Of a DNA stretch of 64,000 nucleotides, positions 58,504-64,000 are shown piece after piece. A program made the translations under genes and the position numbers. The stretch covers positions 496,001 through 560,000 of the forward strand of contig NZ_JBITMQ010000001.1 in the NCBI RefSeq assembly GCF_044466355.1. The letters are read 5' to 3'. Source of the DNA: Actinophytocola sp044466355 (GTDB taxonomy: Bacteria; Actinomycetota; Actinomycetes; Mycobacteriales; Pseudonocardiaceae). The notes under the pieces are model-generated. The model searched no databases. It was not told the DNA's origin and saw only the letters and a list, made by a program, of their open reading frames with translations. The stretch's first letter is position 1. Each line of letters opens with the position of its first letter.

Positions 58504-58547
58504 CGTCCACATCACGGAACCGGGTCTTGCTCCGAATGGAGCACGCT

Positions 58548-58562
58548 GCTAGTAACACTAGC
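58548..58562. promoter_or_regulatory. 15-bp palindrome upstream of the SRPBCC-ligase gene
   Basis: GCTAGTAACACTAGC has 6-base arms that are exact complements around AAC. It lies 30 bases before the start codon in the 89-base gap after the GNAT gene and also contains promoter-like TAACACT. It is a likely operator; the regulator is not known. Confidence 0.5.
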
Positions 58563-58592
58563 TCTGGGCGTTCGCCCCGCGGACGGAGGAGC

Positions 58593-60644
58593 ATGGCGAC
58601 CGATCTCGTCGAGGTGACGGAAGTCCTCGACCACCCGCTCGACAAAGTCTGGACCTTGTTGACGGACCTCGAGAGGTATCCCAGGTTCGTCGCCGAGGTG
58701 GCATGGTGCGAACACCTCGACGAGGCCGGCACGGGCCGGTACGAGGTGCGGTTCAGCGTCGACCAGGGACCGGTCGTGCGGAACCGGGTGGAGATCCTCG
58801 TCAACCGGCCCCACGAGCACCTGGTCATCGTCAGCGACCGATGGCCGGGCGGCCACGTGTCGCTCAAGTTCGCGCCGCTGTCGCCGTCGAGCACCGAGGT
58901 GCAGCTGAACGTCTCGATGCCCAACGTCGACACCTGGATCACCGCGGGCTGGCTGCGCAAACGCGTCCGCCGCGCGTTCATGTTCATCCACCACCACCTG
59001 GCCGGCATCCCGATCACGACGTCCCGCAAGGGCATCGACCAGGCCGCGAAGAGCCAGTCGCAGCTGACCGCCGCGCGCATACTGACCAAGGCGGGGGTGT
59101 TGACGCCGGGACGGCCGGACCGGTTGCTGCGGCAGCTGAACGTGCTGGCCAAGTGGGGTGCGACCGTCGCGGGCGGCTACCGCGCGGCGTGCGTGCGGTT
59201 CCCGGACGAGCACGCGATCGCCGACGAGCTCGGCACGCTCACGTTCACCGAGGTCGACCAGCGCACCACGCGCCTGGCGAACGCGTTGAGCACGCACGGC
59301 GTCCGGCAGGGACGGCGGGTCGCGGTGATGGCCCGCAACCACGCGGGCATGGTCGAGTCGATCGTCGCGTGCGGGAAGCTCGGCGCGAGCGTGCTGCTGC
59401 TGAACACGGGCCTGTCGGCGAACCAGGTGCGGGACACGGTGATGACGCACCGGCCCGCGGCCGTCCTCGTCGACGAGGAGTTCATCTCGCTGATGCACTA
59501 CCTGCCCGCGTCGCTGCCGCGGATCCTCACGTGGGGCAGCGGCCATCCCGGCGACCTCACGATCGACGGGCTCATCGAGGACGCGTCGCCGGAACGGATC
59601 AAGGCGCCGTCGTCGCCCGGCAAGATCATCGTGTTGACGTCCGGCACCACCAGCAACCCGAAGGGCGCGCGGCGGCGCAACCCGCACGGCATCCGCACCG
59701 CGGCCGCCGTGCTGTCCCGGATCCCGTTCCACGCGGGTGAACGGATGATGGTCGCCGCGCCGCTGTTCCACACGTGGGGCCTCGCGGCGATGCAGCTCGG
59801 CATGCCGCTGCACGCGAAGCTGGTGCTGCACCGCAGGTTCGACCCCGAGGCGACGCTGGCCGCCATCGAGGAGCACCGCTGCACCACCCTGATCGCGGTG
59901 CCGATCATGCTGCAGCGCATCCTCGACCTGCCGAAGCAGGTGATCCGCAACTACGACACGTCGTCGCTGCGGATCGTGGCGTCGAGCGGGTCGGCCATGC
60001 CCGCGTCGCTGGTCACGGGGTTCACGGCCGAGTTCGGGGACATCCTCTACAACCTGTACGGGTCCACCGAGGTGTCGTGGGCGAGCATCGCCGACCCGCA
60101 GGACCTGAAGGCGGCGCCGACGACCGCGGGCCGCTGCCCCGTCGGCACCCGCGTCGGCATCCTCGACGACGCGGGCGCCCCGGTGCCGCCCGGCGTCGTC
60201 GGCCAGATCTGCGTCGGCAACGACATGCTGTTCGAGGGCTACACCGGCGGCGGCAGCAACACGGTCTACGACGACATGATGGTCACCGGCGACCGCGGTT
60301 ACCTCGACGCGGACGGCAGGCTGTTCGTGTCCGGCCGCGACGACGACATGATCGTCTCCGGCGGCGAGAACGTCTTCCCCCGGCCGGTCGAGGAGCTGCT
60401 GATGACGTTGCCGCAGGTCATGGACGCGGCCGTGATCGGGGTGCCGGACCGGGAGTTCGGCCAGCGGTTCGCCGCCTACGTGGTGCCGATGCCGGGCGCG
60501 GCGATCAGCCCGACGGCGGTGCGCGAGTACGTGCACGCGCACCTGCCGAGGTTCGCGGTGCCGCGGGACGTGATCTTCGTGAACGCGCTGCCGAGGAACG
60601 CGACGGGGAAGGTGGTCCGGCGGCAGCTGCTCATGGAGAGCTGA
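58593..60644 (+). CDS. Fusion of SRPBCC/START-like domain and acyl-CoA ligase
   Basis: A 683-residue protein. Residues 1 to ~150 are an SRPBCC (START/cyclase-like) lipid-binding domain starting TDLVEVTEVLDHPLDKVWTL, with a typical C-terminal helix. Residues ~165-683 are an AMP-forming acyl-CoA ligase: P-loop TSGTTSNPKG (349-358), YGSTEVSWA, TGDRGYLDADGRLFVSGRDD, and catalytic Lys673 in ATGKVVRRQ. The ATG at 58593 after GGAGGA covers both domains in one open frame without a break. The SRPBCC part may present a hydrophobic substrate to the ligase. The substrate is unknown. Confidence 0.9.
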   Translation: MATDLVEVTEVLDHPLDKVWTLLTDLERYPRFVAEVAWCEHLDEAGTGRYEVRFSVDQGPVVRNRVEILVNRPHEHLVIVSDRWPGGHVSLKFAPLSPSSTEVQLNVSMPNVDTWITAGWLRKRVRRAFMFIHHHLAGIPITTSRKGIDQAAKSQSQLTAARILTKAGVLTPGRPDRLLRQLNVLAKWGATVAGGYRAACVRFPDEHAIADELGTLTFTEVDQRTTRLANALSTHGVRQGRRVAVMARNHAGMVESIVACGKLGASVLLLNTGLSANQVRDTVMTHRPAAVLVDEEFISLMHYLPASLPRILTWGSGHPGDLTIDGLIEDASPERIKAPSSPGKIIVLTSGTTSNPKGARRRNPHGIRTAAAVLSRIPFHAGERMMVAAPLFHTWGLAAMQLGMPLHAKLVLHRRFDPEATLAAIEEHRCTTLIAVPIMLQRILDLPKQVIRNYDTSSLRIVASSGSAMPASLVTGFTAEFGDILYNLYGSTEVSWASIADPQDLKAAPTTAGRCPVGTRVGILDDAGAPVPPGVVGQICVGNDMLFEGYTGGGSNTVYDDMMVTGDRGYLDADGRLFVSGRDDDMIVSGGENVFPRPVEELLMTLPQVMDAAVIGVPDREFGQRFAAYVVPMPGAAISPTAVREYVHAHLPRFAVPRDVIFVNALPRNATGKVVRRQLLMES

Positions 60645-60999
60645 CGTCGGGCTTGTCGATCACGCAGAACCGGTTGCCCTCGGTGTCGGCGAGGACGGTG
60701 AAGTCGGCGTCCGGCGGGTAGTCCGCCCAGTCCACGCGGGTCGCGCCGAGGCCGAGCAGCCGCTCGATCTCGTCGTCGGGGGTGTCGCTGTAGAGGTCGA
60801 GGTGCACGCGCGGCCTCTCCTGGACGGGTGTGTCGCTGAGCATCAGCGAGATGTTCTGCCCGACGCCGCCCGGCGGCGTCAGCACGGCCCAGGTCTCCTC
60901 GATCTCGTCGCGTGGCACGTAGCCGAGCGCGTGTGCCCAGAACTCGGCGGCGCGCCGCACGTCCGACGCACCGAGGACAGTCGATCCGATACGCAACAT
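60631..60999 (-). CDS. VOC-family (glyoxalase/bleomycin resistance-like) protein
   Basis: A 122-residue protein of the vicinal oxygen chelate fold. Two beta-alpha-beta-beta-beta modules are visible, from MLRIGSTVLGASDVRRAAEFWAHALGY and from RVHLDLYSDTPDDEIERLLGLGA to the end VLADTEGNRFCVIDKP. It may be a small-molecule binding or lyase protein; actinobacteria have many with unknown substrates. The 3' end overlaps the ligase gene by 14 bases on the other strand. Confidence 0.9.
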   Translation of the reverse strand: MLRIGSTVLGASDVRRAAEFWAHALGYVPRDEIEETWAVLTPPGGVGQNISLMLSDTPVQERPRVHLDLYSDTPDDEIERLLGLGATRVDWADYPPDADFTVLADTEGNRFCVIDKPDVSSP

Positions 61000-61088
61000 G
61001 CGGCGATTCTCGTAGTACTCCAGTATTACCCGCAGGTTGGCGCTCCAGTGTGACGCCTTCCGCGGCTTCCCTCCATACCGTTGCTCCC

Positions 61089-61424
61089 ATGAACCACCTC
61101 GCCTACTCGCTCTTTCCCAGCCCGCGCCTCGCCGACCGGCTGGGTCTGCCGCGCCGTTCGCCGGTCGCCGCGTTCCTCGCGTTCCCGCTCGCGGTGCTCG
61201 TGGTGTACCTGGTGTGGAGCGGCTGGCTCTACCCGCTGCGCCCCGACACGATCGGCGCGCTGGGTCACCCGTTCACGGCCGACCCGCTCTTATCGGGCGC
61301 GTGGGGCGGGCCGACGCTCGTCGGCGCCTGGGTCGTGCACGCGATGGCCGCGTTGGGGTTGCAGGTCGTCTGCATGGCCGTGATCCGCCGCCTACCGGGC
61401 CGGACTCCCGCCGGCGCGGTCTAA
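61089..61424 (+). CDS. Small integral membrane protein in the two-component operon
   Basis: A 111-residue protein with two or three membrane helices (PVAAFLAFPLAVLVVYLVW and GPTLVGAWVVHAMAALGLQVV among them). TACCGT (61076-61081) ends 7 nt before the ATG, giving a leaderless start for the whole unit. Its TAA overlaps the ATG of the sensor kinase by one base, so the three genes are coupled. It could be the sensed or regulated membrane component. I do not recognise the family for certain. Confidence 0.75.
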   Translation: MNHLAYSLFPSPRLADRLGLPRRSPVAAFLAFPLAVLVVYLVWSGWLYPLRPDTIGALGHPFTADPLLSGAWGGPTLVGAWVVHAMAALGLQVVCMAVIRRLPGRTPAGAV

Positions 61425-62569
61425 TGGCTGCCGTGACGGGCAGAGTCGGCCGGGTCGGCCTCGCAGTGACGATCGTGCTGCTGTTCGGCCTCGGTGTGCT
61501 CGACCTCGTCCAGCACTACCGCGTCGAACCGGTCGCCGCGTTCGCCCTCAGCGCCGCTCGGGTGGCCCCGCTGCTGTTCTTCCGGAGGCGTCCGGTCGAG
61601 GCGTGGGTGATCGAGTTGTCGGCCGTGCTCGTCACCGCGATCGTGACCGTGCCGGTGTCGCCCGCCGAGCCGTGGCCGTGGGCGGTCAGCAGCATCGCGA
61701 CGCTCACGGCGGTGGCCGGTCTGGTCGCCACGCTGGGCGGCAAGCACCTGTCGATCGTCATGGTGACGGTCACAGCCGCGCTGGGTGTGTTGCTGTCGAT
61801 CTGGCCGGGCCGCGGGGACTGGTTCTCGTTCGTCGCGACCACGGTCGCGGTGGCGATCGGCGCCGGCGTGGGGGACGTCGTGTGGGCACGCAGGCAGATG
61901 GCGAACGCGCTGGCGGAGGAGAAGCAGGTCAGTGCGGCGGAGCGGGAACTGCGGTCGGTGGTCGAGGAACGGGCCCGGATCGCCCGCGAGATGCACGACG
62001 TGGTGGCGCACCACATGTCGGTGATCGTCGTGCAGTCGGAGACGGCCCGGTACCGGCTGGACGGGTTGCCGGAGCGGGCGGTCGCCGAGTTCACCGAGAT
62101 CGCGCGCCTGGCCCGCGGCTCCCTGTCCGAATTGCGCGGCCTGCTGTCGGCGCTGCGCGACGACGGCGCCGACCCGGCCCGCACGCCGCAGCCGACGCTG
62201 GCGGAGCTGCCCGCGTTGGTGGCGCGGGTCGAGGCGGCGGGCATCCCGGTGACCATGACGATCGCGCCCGGTGCCGAGAACCTGCCGCAGGTCCTGCAGC
62301 TGGCGGTGTTCCGGATCGTCCAGGAGGGGCTGTCGAACGTGGTCCGGCACGCCCCGGGCGCGCGGACGTGGGTCGACATCGCCCGCAGGAAGGAGACATT
62401 GACAGTGGAGGTGACCAACGACGAAGCCGGGGGCGGCGGCCCGCTCACGGACAAGGAAGGCGGCCATGGTCTGGCGGGGGTGCGGGAACGGGTGACGCTG
62501 CTGGGCGGCCGGTTCGAGGTGGACCAGCCAGACGGCGGCTGGCGGCTACGGGCGGTGCTGCCGCTGTGA
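61424..62569 (+). CDS. Sensor histidine kinase (HisKA_3 type)
   Basis: A 381-residue kinase. The N-terminal half has four to five membrane helices and almost no external loop, so it probably senses the membrane itself. The phosphoacceptor region is ARIAREMHDVVAHHMSVIVV (first His). The ATPase domain has RIVQEGLSNVVRHAPGA (N-box) and GHGLAGVRERV (G-box). It starts on the stop codon of the small membrane protein and overlaps the response regulator by 4 bases. Confidence 0.94.
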   Translation: MAAVTGRVGRVGLAVTIVLLFGLGVLDLVQHYRVEPVAAFALSAARVAPLLFFRRRPVEAWVIELSAVLVTAIVTVPVSPAEPWPWAVSSIATLTAVAGLVATLGGKHLSIVMVTVTAALGVLLSIWPGRGDWFSFVATTVAVAIGAGVGDVVWARRQMANALAEEKQVSAAERELRSVVEERARIAREMHDVVAHHMSVIVVQSETARYRLDGLPERAVAEFTEIARLARGSLSELRGLLSALRDDGADPARTPQPTLAELPALVARVEAAGIPVTMTIAPGAENLPQVLQLAVFRIVQEGLSNVVRHAPGARTWVDIARRKETLTVEVTNDEAGGGGPLTDKEGGHGLAGVRERVTLLGGRFEVDQPDGGWRLRAVLPL

Positions 62570-63228
62570 ACGGAACATCGATCCGGGTGGTGGTGGTCGA
62601 CGACCAGGACATGGTGCGTGCCGGGTTCGTGGCACTGCTCGACGCGCAGCCCGACATCGCGGTCGTCGGTCAAGCGGCCGACGGGCAGGCCGCAGTGGAG
62701 GTGTGCGTGGCGACGACACCGGACGTGGTGCTGATGGATGTCCGCATGCCGGTGCTCGACGGCGTCGAGGCCACGAAACACCTCGCGGACACGCCGTCGC
62801 GGGTGCTCATGCTGACCACCTTCGACATCGACGACCATGTCTACGCGGCGCTCCGCGCGGGTGCGTCCGGGTTCCTGCTCAAGGACGCGACGCCCGACGA
62901 GCTGGTGGCGGCGGTGCGGGTGGTGGCGGCCGGGGAGTCGCTGCTCGCGCCCACGGTGACGAGCAGGCTGATCGCACACTTCGCGCGACAGCCCGTGCTC
63001 GTCAGCACGCCACCGTCACTGGCTGAGCTGACCCGGCGCGAGCGGGAGGTCCTCGTGTGGGTGGCACGCGGCCTGTCGAACGCGGAGATCGCGGACCGCC
63101 TGGTGTTGGCCGAGCAGACGGTGAAGACCCACGTCAGCCGGATCTTCCTCAAGCTCTGCATCCGGGACCGGGCCCAGGCCGTGATGGTCGCCTACGAAAC
63201 CGGCCTGGTGTCGCCCGGTGTCTTCTGA
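62566..63228 (+). CDS. NarL/LuxR-type response regulator
   Basis: A 220-residue regulator. The receiver domain has VVVVDDQDMVRAG, the phosphorylated Asp in VVLMDVRMPVLDG, and Lys in FLLKDATPDEL. The C-terminal HTH is LTRREREVLVWVARGLSNAE, then TVKTHVSRIFLKL. The GTG start overlaps the kinase stop by 4 bases. Its 3' end overlaps the convergent MarR gene by 37 bases. Confidence 0.95.
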   Translation: MNGTSIRVVVVDDQDMVRAGFVALLDAQPDIAVVGQAADGQAAVEVCVATTPDVVLMDVRMPVLDGVEATKHLADTPSRVLMLTTFDIDDHVYAALRAGASGFLLKDATPDELVAAVRVVAAGESLLAPTVTSRLIAHFARQPVLVSTPPSLAELTRREREVLVWVARGLSNAEIADRLVLAEQTVKTHVSRIFLKLCIRDRAQAVMVAYETGLVSPGVF

Positions 63229-63665
63229 GTGGCTGCCAGCACGCGGGAGAGGGCGGCGTGCAGCTCCTCCAGCTCAGCCAGCTCCATGCCGAGCTCCTCG
63301 ACCACCTTGTACGGGATCTTCTCCGCCTCCGCGCGCAGGGCGTTGCCCTTGTCGGTGAGGTCCACCGCCAGTGCTCGCTCGTCGCGGGCGCTGCGGGCAC
63401 GGCTGATGTACCCGAGCGCCTCCAGGCGTTTGAGCATGGGGGACAGGGTCGCGGGCTCGTGGCGGAGTGTCTCGCCGATGTCCCGGACGGTGCGGGGTGA
63501 GCGGTCCCACAGTGCCAGGAGCACCAGGTACTGCGGGTGCGTCAGCCCGTGGGGCTCCAGCAGCGGCCGGTAGATCGCGATGACGCTCCGCGACGCCAGC
63601 GACAGTGCGAAGCAGACCTGCCGGTCCAGCGCCAGCGGGTCAGGGCCGAGATCGATCGGTGGCAT
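63192..63665 (-). CDS. MarR-family regulator, OhrR-like
   Basis: A 157-residue repressor. The start MPPIDLGPDPLALDRQVCFALSLASR places Cys18 in the context in which OhrR-type proteins carry the reactive Cys that senses organic peroxides. The HTH is VRDIGETLRHEPATLSPMLKRLEALGYISRAR, with the wing ARDERA. It is divergent from the DUF5313 gene, and two copies of the operator-like TTAG-N4-CTRA lie between. The 3' end overlaps the response regulator by 37 bases. An ohr peroxidase gene is not adjacent in the window. Confidence 0.9.
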   Translation of the reverse strand: MPPIDLGPDPLALDRQVCFALSLASRSVIAIYRPLLEPHGLTHPQYLVLLALWDRSPRTVRDIGETLRHEPATLSPMLKRLEALGYISRARSARDERALAVDLTDKGNALRAEAEKIPYKVVEELGMELAELEELHAALSRVLAATQKTPGDTRPVS

Positions 63666-63685
63666 GGCTCATAGATCCCTAATAG

Positions 63686-63712
63686 TTAGCGTACTAAGTG
63701 TTAGTGTACTGA
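63686..63712. promoter_or_regulatory. Tandem operator of the OhrR-like regulator
   Basis: TTAGCGTACTAA (63686-63697, palindromic ends TTAG/CTAA) is repeated as TTAGTGTACTGA (63701-63712) after a 3-base spacer, so centres are 15 bases apart. The pair ends 2 bases before the ATG of the rightward gene. This is the expected place for a MarR repressor controlling both genes. Confidence 0.65.
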
Positions 63713-63714
63713 AT

Positions 63715-64000
63715 ATGCAACGACCCAACCCCTTCCAGTGGCTCTGGTACGCGGTGGGTGGCCGGCTGCCGGAGCGCCTCGCCCCGTGGGTGCTGCACGA
63801 CGTGACCGCCAGGACCTGGGTGTGGCGCCATGCGGCGCGCGGCATCGTGGTGCTGGCGCCGATCGCGGCCGCGTGCCTGGCGCTGCCCGGTCCGCTGGGT
63901 CTCCGCCTGGCGATGGTGCTGCTGGTGGCCATTGTCGGCGTCTACTTCTCACTGTCGTACGTGGACGAGAGCTGTGAACTGCGGGCAGTGAAGCACGGCT
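63715..64000 (+). CDS. DUF5313 membrane protein, N-terminal part (runs off the window)
   Basis: The first 95 residues are present. MQRPNPFQWLWYAVGGRLPERLAPWVLHDV is a family hallmark, followed by WVWRHAARGIVVLAPIAAAC and a second hydrophobic helix, then SYVDESCELRAVKHG, as I recall from the DUF5313 family of actinobacteria. Function unknown. The ATG follows the tandem operator by 2 bases, so it is probably repressed by the divergent OhrR-like protein. Confidence 0.8.
   Translation, partial: MQRPNPFQWLWYAVGGRLPERLAPWVLHDVTARTWVWRHAARGIVVLAPIAAACLALPGPLGLRLAMVLLVAIVGVYFSLSYVDESCELRAVKHG

Noticed and set aside
1..64000. tRNA, rRNA, CRISPR array or insertion sequence
   Set aside because: No cloverleaf-like sequence, regular spacer-repeat array, transposase or terminal inverted repeat with target duplication was seen on reading both strands; short RNAs without known motifs would escape this.

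Overview
The window is a high-GC, gene-dense piece of an actinobacterial chromosome. Gene content and order (Pup-proteasome locus with pafBC, tatAC and helY, an AfsR-like regulator, many leaderless starts) fit a filamentous member of the Pseudonocardiales (Lentzea, Amycolatopsis, Saccharothrix or similar); this placement is inferred from gene content, not from a marker gene. There is no rRNA, tRNA, CRISPR array, integrase or transposase that I can see, and no gap over 300 bases without a gene.

1-26.7 kb is the Pup-proteasome region. It runs recB-like nuclease (cut by the window edge), an M50 membrane protease, trmI, a cluster of five related single-pass membrane proteins, mpa/arc, an aldo/keto reductase, dop, pup, prcB, prcA and pafA. 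An insert of five genes follows (ArsR regulator, MMPL exporter, TetR regulator, fatty acid hydroxylase, GntR regulator). Then come pafB, pafC, a small membrane protein, tatA, tatC, a lipid kinase and helY. Pup is encoded with a C-terminal Glu, so it needs no deamidation. The promoters of mpa and pup both contain a close match to the PafBC (RecA-NDp) DNA-damage motif, and pafB and pafC lie in the same region. This suggests the proteasome is induced by DNA damage through its own neighbours.

26.7-41.7 kb still follows the Mycobacterium order in outline (helY, a DUF4333 membrane protein, a 5'-3' exonuclease, a PepE/PepQ-type peptidase). It is interrupted by an Eis-like acetyltransferase, an AAA+ ATPase with a degenerate VWA-like partner, a FabH-PlsC pair with a divergent TetR regulator, a 1048-residue AfsR-like regulator and a DrrAB-type ABC exporter.

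41.7-51.3 kb holds single-gene units: a methyltransferase, a CGNR zinc-finger protein, a phosphodiesterase-like secreted protein, an SDR-HAD pair, an SGNH hydrolase, a secreted S28-type peptidase, an APH-like kinase, and a MarR regulator divergent from an SDR-AKR pair.

51.3-58.0 kb is a lysine catabolic locus built from genes known from anaerobic lysine fermentation. kamA (lysine 2,3-aminomutase) diverges from a tightly overlapping operon kdd - amidohydrolase - kamD - kamE - kal. The cleavage enzyme Kce is absent and an amidohydrolase of unknown substrate sits inside the operon. The end of the window has a GNAT acetyltransferase, a fused SRPBCC-acyl-CoA ligase, a VOC protein, a three-gene two-component operon, an OhrR-like MarR regulator with a tandem operator, and the start of a DUF5313 membrane protein.
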